Source: Winogradskyella marincola
GTDB taxonomy: Bacteria; Bacteroidota; Bacteroidia; Flavobacteriales; Flavobacteriaceae
Direction of reading: 5' to 3'
DNA: 64,000 bases
Assembly (NCBI RefSeq): GCF_029624125.1
Contig: NZ_JARSBN010000006.1
Coordinates: forward strand, 124,001 to 188,000
In this document: piece by piece, positions 16,530 to 24,829 of the stretch
Position numbering within the stretch: the stretch's first letter is position 1
How the letters are laid out: each line of letters begins with the position of its first letter
Position numbers and translations under genes: made by a program
Notes under the pieces: model-generated
Told to the model about the DNA's origin: nothing
Database searches by the model: none
Seen by the model: only the letters and a program-made list of their open reading frames with translations

Positions 16530-17777
16530 TCACCTATTCTTCTCCTCAATCCATTTACTCAAATACTTAGTACTTTGCAAAGTCTGATGTTGTAGTATAT
16601 GACCAATAAAATTGTTTTGACGATGTTTTTCTAAACCTATACTTAGGGCTTCCATTTTTTGTGCAAACTCATCTTTAAAATTAGCTTTATCAAAACGCAG
16701 ATTTAAAACTTTAAAACCGTTGTTCTGTTTGTCTTTCCAAACTCCTGTATTTGTATAGAGTTCTACTGCCTTTTGGGCAAAAGCTTCTGGATGGTTTTCT
16801 ACAAAACCGTTCACTTCGACTTCGTTCAGTGACCACAAACCACCAAACATACCTTCGGCTGCTATAACAGACATAACACAAGGTGTGCCATTTTGCATAG
16901 CGTCTACTAGTTTGCCTTTTAACCCTGCACCAAAACGTAATGGTGCCAAACAAACTCTAGATTGTTGCATTACATCATTCACATCATCAGCAAATCCTTT
17001 TATTAAAAAACCGTCCTTTTCTTTATGCAGTTGTATTACTTTTTGAGATTTGTAAGCACCATAAATATGCAGTTCTGCTTTGGGAAGTTGCTTGCGTATT
17101 AAAGGCCAAATAACTTGTTTTAGATACAATACAGCATCATAGTTTGGTGGATGCAAAAAGTTACCAATGGCTATAAAATGCTGTCGCTCTTCAAAAGTTG
17201 GCAAACTACTTATCTTTTCTTCCTCTATTGGCTCTAATAAAAAAGGTAGATAATAGAGTAAGCTTTCGTCTATCTTAAATTGTTGGGTTAAGATCACCAT
17301 TTCTGCTTCTGAAATTATTAAACTTACATCGCAACGGTAAATACTTGCAATTTCACGTTTGGTGGTATCGTTTTGTAAGTGTTCAATCGTTACCTCTACA
17401 CCTGCTTTTAAAGCGTGTTCCCTAGCCTTTCGTAAGCCATGAAAATCTTCGGTATCTAAAATACGTAAAGCATTTGGGCACTGCTCTGCCACTCGCCAAC
17501 CGTATTGCTCCTCTACCATAAAACGATCAAAAAGCACTACATTTGGTTGTAGTTGGTTTATAAAATCATCAAAAGACGAATCATTCAACAGTATGGTTTG
17601 TGTTTTTACACCTAGTTGAGATAAATCGTAGGTATTAGCAGATGTTTTGGCTGCACAAGCAAAAGTAATTTCAAAATCCTGATATAGAAATTGTTCTATG
17701 AGCTGCAACATTCTGCTACCTGCAGCAGAACTTTTAGGCTCTGGCCAAACAAACCCAATGATTAGCAAATTTTTCAT
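16530..17777 (-). CDS. Glycosyltransferase of the GT4-like group
   Basis: A 415-residue GT-B protein. The N-terminus (LIIGFVWPEPKSSAAGSRMLQLIEQF) is the acceptor domain; FIAIGNFLHPPNYDAV starts the donor domain, and APLRFGAGLKGKLVDAMQNGTPCVMS (about residues 280-305) is the EX7E-like nucleotide-sugar region in variant form. It transfers a sugar to an unknown acceptor, perhaps in surface polysaccharide or glycoprotein synthesis. No other polysaccharide gene adjoins it, so it is a stand-alone transferase. The last residues form a basic helix. Confidence 0.87.
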   Translation of the reverse strand: MKNLLIIGFVWPEPKSSAAGSRMLQLIEQFLYQDFEITFACAAKTSANTYDLSQLGVKTQTILLNDSSFDDFINQLQPNVVLFDRFMVEEQYGWRVAEQCPNALRILDTEDFHGLRKAREHALKAGVEVTIEHLQNDTTKREIASIYRCDVSLIISEAEMVILTQQFKIDESLLYYLPFLLEPIEEEKISSLPTFEERQHFIAIGNFLHPPNYDAVLYLKQVIWPLIRKQLPKAELHIYGAYKSQKVIQLHKEKDGFLIKGFADDVNDVMQQSRVCLAPLRFGAGLKGKLVDAMQNGTPCVMSVIAAEGMFGGLWSLNEVEVNGFVENHPEAFAQKAVELYTNTGVWKDKQNNGFKVLNLRFDKANFKDEFAQKMEALSIGLEKHRQNNFIGHILQHQTLQSTKYLSKWIEEKNR

Positions 17778-17821
17778 AATGCAAAAATACTATTTACAAT
17801 CTACTAACCACTCACTAATAA

Positions 17822-18295
17822 CTATTGTGGTTCTTTAGAAAAGATATAGAAAACTCTTGCCATTTTTATCCATTTTTCAACAGCTTCAATCTGCTCATTA
17901 GAAAGTTTAGCATCACTATGTCCCCAAGTATAACTAGGCAAAGGCATATGACCTTCTTTTACTTCTTCTGCAAGTTCTTCTAACTTATGGTCTTTTTGTT
18001 TATCTGAATAATCATCCCATTTAGACATGTTAAAATCACGTTTTCCATGTTCTATATGGTCTGCCATCCAATAATTTATTGGTGTAATTTTACTATACCA
18101 AGGGTAACGTGTATGGTCGCTGTGGCAGTCAAAACAAGAATTTTTCAAAACAGCCATTACATCTTGAGGTGGATTTGTAGCTTGCAAAAATGGCTTAACA
18201 GAGGTGATATCTCCATCATTTTTTTCTGGTCCAAAAAACTGAGCTATTACAAAAACTACCAAAAGCAGTATTAAGATTTTTTTGAGAATCTTCAT
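17822..18295 (-). CDS. Haem-binding (c-type cytochrome-like) membrane-anchored protein
   Basis: The 157 residues begin with a signal anchor (LKKILILLLVVFVIAQFF). A single haem-attachment motif CFDCH stands at residues 54-58, followed by the family-typical HTRYPWYSKITPINYWMADHI segment and GHMPLPSYTWGH. This matches the Bacteroidota haem-binding domain family (Haem_bd). The Met or His in the later segments may be the distal ligand. A role in periplasmic electron transfer or haem sensing is possible. It is divergent from the HEAT-like gene with just 18 bases between the starts. Confidence 0.88.
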   Translation of the reverse strand: MKILKKILILLLVVFVIAQFFGPEKNDGDITSVKPFLQATNPPQDVMAVLKNSCFDCHSDHTRYPWYSKITPINYWMADHIEHGKRDFNMSKWDDYSDKQKDHKLEELAEEVKEGHMPLPSYTWGHSDAKLSNEQIEAVEKWIKMARVFYIFSKEPQ

Positions 18296-18313
18296 TTTTA
18301 ATTAATTTAGAAG

Positions 18314-18907
18314 TTGAAATTTAAAAAAAATAAATTGACAAAGGCACAACTCTACGAAGAATTAAATTACGTTAACCACTCGCGAGAGAAGCGTCTCTAC
18401 TATGCCAATTTGGTTTTAAGCCAACCTGAACTGTTAGAACCTCTTTTAGAAATTTTATTTGATGTGGACGATAAAATTTCGTGCAGAGCAGCTTGGGTCT
18501 TTGAGTTTATGTGTGGCGAAAACCTTGAAGCTATTATTCCGCATTTAGATACGTTTACAAACAACGTTAGCAGTGTTCATCTTGATCCTGCAGTAAGACC
18601 AATGGCTAAAATTTGCGAATATCTAACAACTGCTTACTACGGAAAATCTGATTCTAAAATAAAACAACATTTAAGCGAAAGTCATAAAGAAAAAATTATT
18701 GAAGCCTGTTTTGACTGGATGATTAATGACGAAAAAATTGCACCAAAAGCCTACTCCATGAATTCACTTTATTTACTTGGCACAGAGTACGATTGGATTC
18801 ATCCAGAACTCGCTATGATTTTAGAACGCGATTTTCAGATGCAAAGTTCAGGGTTTAAAGCCAGAGCAAGGCATATTTTGAAGAAGATTAAGAAAGTGAG
18901 TAGTTAG
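18314..18907 (+). CDS. HEAT-repeat-like helical protein upstream of purB
   Basis: The start is a TTG at 18314 (a second TTG at 18335 is possible). The 197 residues are helical throughout with HEAT-like units (LYYANLVLSQPELLEPLLEILF, ISCRAAWVFEFMCGENLEAIIPHL, then AKICEYLTTAYYG). There is no catalytic motif. In flavobacterial genomes proteins like this are sometimes misnamed adenylosuccinate lyase because of the adjoining purB; the sequence shows no such domain. The function is unknown, with a scaffold role likely. Confidence 0.72.
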   Translation: MKFKKNKLTKAQLYEELNYVNHSREKRLYYANLVLSQPELLEPLLEILFDVDDKISCRAAWVFEFMCGENLEAIIPHLDTFTNNVSSVHLDPAVRPMAKICEYLTTAYYGKSDSKIKQHLSESHKEKIIEACFDWMINDEKIAPKAYSMNSLYLLGTEYDWIHPELAMILERDFQMQSSGFKARARHILKKIKKVSS

Positions 18908-19051
18908 TAGTGATATTAACAACTGTGTAAATTCTTAAAACGTAATCTAAAAAACCTTTAAACATCAAAAAACTGACGACCATATAATTGAACTATTAAA
19001 CAGACAACCCTCAACAAAAAAACTTCTTACTTCATGCTTCCTGCTTAGACC

Positions 19052-19068
19052 TAACTTTGCTATATTTG
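19052..19068 (+). promoter_or_regulatory. Two overlapping -7 boxes of purB
   Basis: TAACTTTG (19052-19059) and TATATTTG (19061-19068) both match TAnnTTTG and precede the purB ATG at 19092. Confidence 0.5.
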
Positions 19069-19091
19069 ATGCTTCTTAAAAATCAACTTAA

Positions 19092-20435
19092 ATGGCACTC
19101 ACAGCACTTAGCGCAATTTCACCAATAGATGGTAGATACAGATCTAAAGTAGACGCTTTAGGCAATTATTTTTCTGAAGAAGCTTTAATAAAATATCGCG
19201 TTCTTGTAGAGATTGAATACTTTATTGCACTTTGCGAACTACCGTTACCTCAACTAGAATCAGTTTCCTCAAGTGTTTTTGAAGACTTAAGAGCTATTTA
19301 CAAAAACTTTACTGCTGTTGATGCAGCTGCTATAAAAGAAATTGAAAAAGTAACCAACCACGATGTTAAAGCGGTTGAGTATTTTATAAAAGAAAAGTTT
19401 GATGCTTTAGATTTATCTGAACATAAAGAATTTATTCATTTTGGATTAACATCTCAAGACATTAACAACACAGCTATTCCGCTAAGCATTAAGGAAGCTA
19501 TGAACGATGTTTATGTTCCGGAATATAATATTCTTCTTAATAAAATTGAAGAATTAGCTGAAGAGTGGAAAGCTGTTCCAATGCTAGCAAGAACACATGG
19601 ACAGCCTGCTTCTCCTACTCGATTAGGCAAAGAAATTGATGTTTTTGTAGTACGATTAAAAGAACAATTCAATCTTTTAAATGATGTGCCGAGTACTGCT
19701 AAGTTTGGTGGTGCTACAGGTAACTTTAATGCACATAAAGTAGCTTACCCTAATATTGACTGGAAAGCTTTTGGAACATCATTTGTACAAGAAAAATTAG
19801 GCTTACAACACTCGTTTCCAACTACACAAATAGAGCACTACGACCACATGGCTGCGTTGTTTGATGCTTTAAAACGTATTAATACCATTATCATAGATTT
19901 AGATAGAGATATCTGGACGTATGTATCTATGGATTACTTTAAACAAAAAATTAAAAAAGGCGAAGTTGGTAGTTCGGCTATGCCACACAAGGTAAACCCA
20001 ATAGATTTTGAAAACAGTGAAGGTAACTTAGGTATTGCTAATGCCATTTTTGAACACCTTGCTGCAAAATTACCAATCTCTAGATTACAGCGCGATCTTA
20101 CAGATAGTACAGTATTAAGAAATGTTGGTGTCCCTTTTGGACACACAATTATCGGTTTTAAATCTACATTAAAAGGTTTAGGAAAATTACTTCTAAATGC
20201 TGCTAAATTTGAACAAGACCTAGAAAACAATTGGGCTGTTGTTGCAGAGGCGATTCAAACAATTCTTCGTCGAGAAGGTTATCCTAATCCGTATGAAGCT
20301 TTAAAAGGCTTAACAAGAACCAACGAAGCAATTACTAAAACATCCATTTCAGAATTTATTGATACATTAGAGGTTTCAGATGCTATAAAATCTGAATTAA
20401 AAGCTATATCACCAAGCAATTATACTGGAATATGA
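19092..20435 (+). CDS. purB: Adenylosuccinate lyase
   Basis: PurB cleaves SAICAR to AICAR and adenylosuccinate to AMP, serving two steps of purine synthesis. The 447 residues show LSAISPIDGRYRSK at the N-terminus, HFGLTSQDINNTA (about 116-128), ARTHGQPASPTRLGKE (about 165-180) and the fumarase-superfamily signature GSSAMPHKVNPIDFEN (about 293-308) with the catalytic Ser loop. The next gene overlaps by four bases (ATGA). purL, another purine gene, starts at 63168 but is not linked. Confidence 0.97.
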   Translation: MALTALSAISPIDGRYRSKVDALGNYFSEEALIKYRVLVEIEYFIALCELPLPQLESVSSSVFEDLRAIYKNFTAVDAAAIKEIEKVTNHDVKAVEYFIKEKFDALDLSEHKEFIHFGLTSQDINNTAIPLSIKEAMNDVYVPEYNILLNKIEELAEEWKAVPMLARTHGQPASPTRLGKEIDVFVVRLKEQFNLLNDVPSTAKFGGATGNFNAHKVAYPNIDWKAFGTSFVQEKLGLQHSFPTTQIEHYDHMAALFDALKRINTIIIDLDRDIWTYVSMDYFKQKIKKGEVGSSAMPHKVNPIDFENSEGNLGIANAIFEHLAAKLPISRLQRDLTDSTVLRNVGVPFGHTIIGFKSTLKGLGKLLLNAAKFEQDLENNWAVVAEAIQTILRREGYPNPYEALKGLTRTNEAITKTSISEFIDTLEVSDAIKSELKAISPSNYTGI

Positions 20436-20662
20436 AACTCTTTTTTCCTCTAAACAGAAATACATTAGCGCTAATTTTTGTGGCTATAACAGCACTAGGA
20501 TTATTTACTTCTGGAATGTTTGAGGTATTAGATTATTTTATTATCAAAACGCTATTGCTTGGATTTCTTGGTGGTATGTTTGTTTTGGCTTTTTGGTACG
20601 CTTTAAAAAATGACACTAAAAAAAATCATCCTGAAGACAAGCTTCAGGATGATTCTAATTAA
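20432..20662 (+). CDS. Small two-helix membrane protein
   Basis: 76 residues with two hydrophobic helices (about 12-32 and 37-60) and a charged tail. It overlaps purB by ATGA, which supports real translation and coupling. The 3' end, after residue 63, doubles as the transcription terminator of the opposing operon, so its C-terminal charged sequence may be constrained by that hairpin. No known function. Confidence 0.6.
   Translation: MKLFFPLNRNTLALIFVAITALGLFTSGMFEVLDYFIIKTLLLGFLGGMFVLAFWYALKNDTKKNHPEDKLQDDSN
20618..20654 (-). terminator. Terminator of the sigma/DUF4252 operon, embedded in an opposing gene
   Basis: Read on the minus strand, AATCATCCTGAAG and CTTCAGGATGATT form a 13-bp perfect stem with a 5-base loop, followed by a run of T (complement of 20618-20625). 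It lies 34 bases beyond the DUF4252 stop and inside the plus-strand 76-codon gene. Confidence 0.75.
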
Positions 20663-20687
20663 CATTCTAAATAAATTGTCAGTTTAT

Positions 20688-21233
20688 TTATTTTATAAAA
20701 TCGGTGATACCTTTTAGGTTCGCATTTTCAAAATCCATATCCTTAAGTACAGATTGCAGAGACATTATTTTTCCTGCATTCATATCGTTACCTAAAACTC
20801 TGGCAACTACAAAGCCTTTATCCTTTGCATTACCAAAAAGAATAAGCTCATCTACATTATCTACATCTCCTATAAACATTACCATAAAACGACCATCTAC
20901 ACTATTTCCACCACGCATTAACTCTTCATACTTAGGATTTTTTAGAATGGTTTTTACATTTGCAAGCTCTACATCATATTCCGCCATATTGCTATTATCT
21001 AGTCTATAGGCTAATATATTTAGTTTATCTATAGACTCGTAGGCTTCTTTTTGCTCTTCTGTAAGATTAACCTCTTCTATGTTAAGTAGGCTAATTGGTG
21101 CATCTACAGATAAAAAACCTGGTTTTACCTGGTTATCTACAAAGTAAGTTTGCAAAGTTGGCCCTTGGTTGCAGCTTGTATAAGCCACAACCAAAAGCAA
21201 CATTACTATTGATTTTTTGATTGATTGTATCAT
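20688..21233 (-). CDS. DUF4252-like lipoprotein
   Basis: A 181-residue protein with a signal peptide and lipobox (LVVAYTSC, Cys at residue 21). The remainder resembles the DUF4252 family found in Bacteroidota behind ECF sigma factors: a region with ELMRGGNSVDGRFMVMFIGDVDNVDELILFGNAKDKGFVVARVLG. The function is unknown. It is the last gene of the module, one base after the second DUF4252-like gene, and is followed by a strong terminator. Confidence 0.82.
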   Translation of the reverse strand: MIQSIKKSIVMLLLVVAYTSCNQGPTLQTYFVDNQVKPGFLSVDAPISLLNIEEVNLTEEQKEAYESIDKLNILAYRLDNSNMAEYDVELANVKTILKNPKYEELMRGGNSVDGRFMVMFIGDVDNVDELILFGNAKDKGFVVARVLGNDMNAGKIMSLQSVLKDMDFENANLKGITDFIK

Positions 21234-21234
21234 T

Positions 21235-21807
21235 TTAATTTTGTTTTTCTCCTGCCTTTTTTAACTGGTCTCCACCAGGAATATCCATCTGGTTTGTAAT
21301 TTTAGACACTTGTCTTAGATCTATGTCTCCTGTTAAGGTCAATAAAACAGTTTCTATTTCTCGTTTCTTACCATTAATCTCTATGTCTTTACCTTCTGTA
21401 AGTTCTTTAAGTCCTGTTACAAACATTAATAACTCTTTTACATGGTTTTCATCTTTACCTTCTTTAACATAAAACTTAACGGTTTGGTCTCCATCTTTAA
21501 TACGCATTAGCTCTTCAAGAGCAGAGGATTTTAAATACTTATCTACAGTACTTTTCATATCTGATGATATTTTTTCATCTCCTGTAGTAAATACTTTAAG
21601 ACCTGTAATCTTTTTTACCATTTCCATAAACTCCTTAGCTTCCGGATCGTCTACATCTAGATCTATAGTGGCTAACATTCTGAAAGCTTTTTGCGTAACA
21701 ACTATTGATGTTACTTCTTTCATATCTTCATACTTATCAAAGATGCTCTGTGCTCCTGATAGCATTGGTGCTATAATAAGCGCTATTATTACAATTAATT
21801 TTTTCAT
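21235..21807 (-). CDS. DUF4252 secreted protein
   Basis: A 190-residue protein with a signal peptide (IVIIALIIAPMLSGAQS). It has the typical DUF4252 course: a central stretch with LKVFTTGDEKISSDMKSTVDKYL, then LEELMRIKDGDQTVKFYVKEG and LLMFVTGLKEL, the part shared with the downstream protein. It has no lipobox, so it is probably periplasmic and may be the partner of the lipoprotein copy. The role is unknown. Confidence 0.85.
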   Translation of the reverse strand: MKKLIVIIALIIAPMLSGAQSIFDKYEDMKEVTSIVVTQKAFRMLATIDLDVDDPEAKEFMEMVKKITGLKVFTTGDEKISSDMKSTVDKYLKSSALEELMRIKDGDQTVKFYVKEGKDENHVKELLMFVTGLKELTEGKDIEINGKKREIETVLLTLTGDIDLRQVSKITNQMDIPGGDQLKKAGEKQN

Positions 21808-21831
21808 AATTCTTTAATTTTTGTGTGTTTG

Positions 21832-22326
21832 TTACTTGTTTTTAAATATTCTGTTTGTTGCTTTTGAAAACTCACTTAGTCTGCTCGCTTCTTCTAAACC
21901 TTGATTTAAGTTTTCTGAAACTAAGCTTAATGAATTAAGTTGTTCTTTACCTTCGTTCATTCCTATTGAAACTAAACTTAAAGCTTCCATAGCCTTATTA
22001 TAAGTTTCCATTGCTAATTCTTTTTTTCTTCTCTCTTCTTGAGAAGGACCGAGAATTCGAGGAATAATAAGACCTAACATAAGAACTGCAACTGCTGCGA
22101 CAGAAATCCATTGATACATCTTTGTTTTCTTAGGTTTTAATGGAACGTCTTTAGTGTACTGCTCTTGCTGTGCCTGAGAAAAGTATACAAACATTGGTTT
22201 GTAGTGTTCTAAATGCGGTGCAACATCGCTACCTGTAAAGTAATCTCTTAGCTGTGCTTCTTCAGCTAGTGTTGTCTCTGCATTGTTGTACTTTTCTATT
22301 AACTTTTCAATATTATTTAATACCAT
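21832..22326 (-). CDS. Putative anti-sigma factor, single-span
   Basis: 164 residues with a cytoplasmic domain (1-68), one membrane helix (about 71-90, WISVAAVAVLMLGLIIP) and a periplasmic part rich in Ser, Leu, Asn and Glu that is coiled-coil prone. Its start overlaps the sigma gene by 14 bases. The arrangement (sigma, then a single-span protein with a small cytoplasmic N-terminus) is the standard ECF anti-sigma layout, though no clear zinc-binding motif is visible, so it is not a typical zinc anti-sigma (ZAS) factor. Confidence 0.72.
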   Translation of the reverse strand: MVLNNIEKLIEKYNNAETTLAEEAQLRDYFTGSDVAPHLEHYKPMFVYFSQAQQEQYTKDVPLKPKKTKMYQWISVAAVAVLMLGLIIPRILGPSQEERRKKELAMETYNKAMEALSLVSIGMNEGKEQLNSLSLVSENLNQGLEEASRLSEFSKATNRIFKNK

Positions 22327-22822
22327 GTCTATGTGTATTAGTTAATTTTTCTCTTATTGTTTTTCTTGCTCTAGATAGATTAACACGCACTGCGGTTTCA
22401 TTCATATCTAGCATTTTTGCTATCTCTGCAAAATCGTACTGCTCTATATCTCTTAGTTGTACAATTATTTTTTGTTGCTCTGGTAAATCTTCCATAATTC
22501 GAGATACCCAGTTTAAGCTATCTTTAGCTTCTACTTGCTTTTGTAATGACGCATTGTTATCTGTATAATTACTGTGAACAATTTTTAAATTCTGTGCTTG
22601 TTTAGATTTTAGTCTGTCCAAACAAAAATTCTTTGTCATTGTCATAGAGAAGGCTTCAACATTTTTATAGTCTTCTATCTTCTCTTTATTCTTCCATAAT
22701 TTCAATAGTATTTCTTGCGTAGCATCTTCTGCTTCTTCTCGCGACACCAATAAACGTTTGGCTAAACGAAATACTTTATCCTTAAATGGCATTACTAAGC
22801 TTACAAAATCTGCCTGCTTCAT
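22313..22822 (-). CDS. ECF-type RNA polymerase sigma factor (module A)
   Basis: A 169-residue ECF sigma factor: region 2 as LVMPFKDKVFRLAKRLLVSREEAEDATQEILLKLW (8-42), region 4 as LPEQQKIIVQLRDIEQYDFAEIAKMLDMNETAVRVNLSRARKTIRE (about 115-160). It is followed by the putative anti-sigma factor and two DUF4252 proteins, all on the minus strand with overlaps or tight spacing. The unit is likely to control itself. There is no evident -7 box for the main sigma factor near the start, as expected if ECF sigma recognises its own promoter. Confidence 0.92.
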   Translation of the reverse strand: MKQADFVSLVMPFKDKVFRLAKRLLVSREEAEDATQEILLKLWKNKEKIEDYKNVEAFSMTMTKNFCLDRLKSKQAQNLKIVHSNYTDNNASLQKQVEAKDSLNWVSRIMEDLPEQQKIIVQLRDIEQYDFAEIAKMLDMNETAVRVNLSRARKTIREKLTNTHRHGIK

Positions 22823-22977
22823 TACTTATTTGATTGGTGGTTGAAAGCCTTTTTTACTTGCTTTCATAATTACGACGATACACATTACATTTTGTTACAA
22901 AGTTTTTTTATTTATAATAATGTAAGTAAATTTAGAGTTTTACAGACATAAGTAAAAAAGCTATCTAAAAAAGAAAA

Positions 22978-24411
22978 ATGATGAAAAATTTAAAATTACT
23001 GGCGCTTTTATTAGCCGTCACAACAATCATATCTAGCTGTTCTGAAGATTTTGATGATAACTTAGTTGCATCATCTAGTGTAAAGGACTTTGTATGGAAA
23101 GGCATGAACGCTGTTTATCTATACAAATCTGAAATTCCTGATTTGGCTAATGACAGATTTGCAACAAATGAAGAATACTCTAACTACTTAGCTGATTTTG
23201 AATCTCCAGAAGCGTTATTTGAATCTCTAAAACACCAACCAGAAACTATAGATCGATTTAGTATTATTACAGATAACTATATCAATTTACGAAATCAATT
23301 TTTAGGCGTTAGCTTAAACAATGGTTTGGAATTTAATCTATATTTTGTTCCAGGTAGCAGTACAGATATATTTGGTGCTATTACATTGGTATTAAATGAT
23401 AGTGAAGCCGATAATTCAGGTTTACAACGCGATATGATATTTAGAGCTGTTGATGGCACTAACTTAACAGCATCTAACTATCCTGAACTTTTATCTCAAG
23501 AAACGTACACCTTAAATTTTGCCGATTATGACAATAATGGCACCGAAGACGTTAATGATGATATTGTAACATTAAACGGAGAAAGTGAAACTTTAACCAA
23601 AGTACAATATTCAGAAAACCCTATTCATATTGCTAAGACCATTACATTAGATAACAATACCAAAGTTGGATACTTAATGTATAATCAATTCAATTCTAAC
23701 TTTAATAATGCGCTTAATAATGTTTTTGGTGATTTTGCTTCAAACGGAGTTACTGAGCTGGTGCTAGACTTAAGATATAATGGTGGAGGATCTGTACAAA
23801 CTGCTGCTTATTTAGGTAGCATGATTACTGGGCAATTTACAGGACAAGTATATTCTAAGGCATTTTATAACGAAAATTTAGCGAGTAACAATAGAGACTA
23901 CCTATTTACCAACTCTATTGGTGCTGGTGGAGCTGCTATAAATAGTTTAAACCTTAACAAAGTGTACGTATTAACAACCAATAGAAGAACTGCTTCGGCA
24001 AGCGAGTTGGTTATTAATAGTCTAAGCGCGTATATTGATGTTGTGGTCATTGGCGAAAACACTGTTGGTAAAACACAAATTTCTACTACCATATACGATT
24101 CTCCAGACCTTGGATACAATGGAAGAAATCCTGGACATTTTTATGCCATGCAACCTCTGGTTGCTAATTCAGTAAACGTAAATGATGAATTAGTACCTAC
24201 AGAAGGTTTAACACCTAATATAGAACTAAGAGAATATCCAAGTACTCTTGGTGTTTTAGGTGAAATTAATGAACCCTTATTAGAAGCTGCTCTGCAAGAT
24301 ATATCTGGTTCCGGAAGATTTAATTACAATACTATTTCGGGTCCTGAACCTGTTAATGACAAAAGGTTATTTAAACCTTTTGAACAAGAAATGTATATAG
24401 ATAATGAATAA
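22978..24411 (+). CDS. S41-family (C-terminal processing-type) serine protease, lipoprotein
   Basis: 477 residues with a lipobox (TIISSC, Cys at about 21). The N-terminal domain includes a PDZ-like region (LNGLEFNLYFVPG to RAVDGTNLTASN). The C-terminal peptidase domain carries VLDLRYNGGGSV (about 262-273), the nucleophile motif TASASELV (about 340) and the Lys in GENTVGKTQ (about 362). Such enzymes process or remove extracytoplasmic proteins. The catalytic dyad is intact. It is followed by a strong bidirectional terminator. Confidence 0.92.
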   Translation: MMKNLKLLALLLAVTTIISSCSEDFDDNLVASSSVKDFVWKGMNAVYLYKSEIPDLANDRFATNEEYSNYLADFESPEALFESLKHQPETIDRFSIITDNYINLRNQFLGVSLNNGLEFNLYFVPGSSTDIFGAITLVLNDSEADNSGLQRDMIFRAVDGTNLTASNYPELLSQETYTLNFADYDNNGTEDVNDDIVTLNGESETLTKVQYSENPIHIAKTITLDNNTKVGYLMYNQFNSNFNNALNNVFGDFASNGVTELVLDLRYNGGGSVQTAAYLGSMITGQFTGQVYSKAFYNENLASNNRDYLFTNSIGAGGAAINSLNLNKVYVLTTNRRTASASELVINSLSAYIDVVVIGENTVGKTQISTTIYDSPDLGYNGRNPGHFYAMQPLVANSVNVNDELVPTEGLTPNIELREYPSTLGVLGEINEPLLEAALQDISGSGRFNYNTISGPEPVNDKRLFKPFEQEMYIDNE

Positions 24412-24412
24412 T

Positions 24413-24441
24413 AAAAAAGCCGCTCAGTGAGCGGCTTTTTT
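24413..24441. terminator. Bidirectional terminator
   Basis: AAAAAAGCCGCTCA and TGAGCGGCTTTTTT flank a G loop between two convergent genes; A and T runs on both sides allow use in both directions. Confidence 0.88.
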
Positions 24442-24442
24442 A

Positions 24443-24829
24443 TTAAAGAATATTTATTGGCTTTTTATTTTCATCAATGGCTACAAAGGTAAATTCGCCA
24501 GAGACTGCTTTTTCTCTGGAGTCTGTGTACATTTCTTCTACAAAAATATCAACTCTTACCTTTAGACTTGTAGAACCTAAATAGGTTACATAACCTGTTA
24601 ATTCTACTATAGTACCTGCTGGAATAGGTTTTTTAAAGTCTATCTTATCACTACTAACCGTTACCATTTGTTGTCTACTAAAACGAGTAGCTGTTATAAA
24701 AGCGGTTTCATCCATTAACTGCATTGCAGTACCACCAAAAAGCGTATGGTAATGATTTGTTGTATTCGGAAAAACTGCTTTAAAAATAGTAGTTCTAGAA
24801 TTCTTCTTTCTTGTTTCTATATCCATCAT
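24443..24829 (-). CDS. Acyl-CoA thioesterase of the hotdog fold
   Basis: 128 residues with TTIFKAVFPNTTNHYHTLFGGTAMQLMDETAFI at residues 12-45, the BACH/YciA-type active-site loop (Asn, His, Gly-Gly), then KIDFKKPIPAGTIVELTGYVTYLGSTSLKV. It releases fatty acyl chains from CoA. The start overlaps the PAS gene stop by four bases, so it is translated with it. A second thioesterase of this type is at 34693. Confidence 0.9.
   Translation of the reverse strand: MMDIETRKKNSRTTIFKAVFPNTTNHYHTLFGGTAMQLMDETAFITATRFSRQQMVTVSSDKIDFKKPIPAGTIVELTGYVTYLGSTSLKVRVDIFVEEMYTDSREKAVSGEFTFVAIDENKKPINIL

Noticed and set aside
20624..20654. Hairpin as a terminator for purB and the small membrane gene on the plus strand
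   Set aside because: No T run follows on the plus strand; the A run before it makes it a minus-strand terminator.
22853..22977. A promoter for the S41 protease gene in the sigma/protease gap
   Set aside because: AT-rich, but no TAnnTTTG box in a sensible place, so no call.
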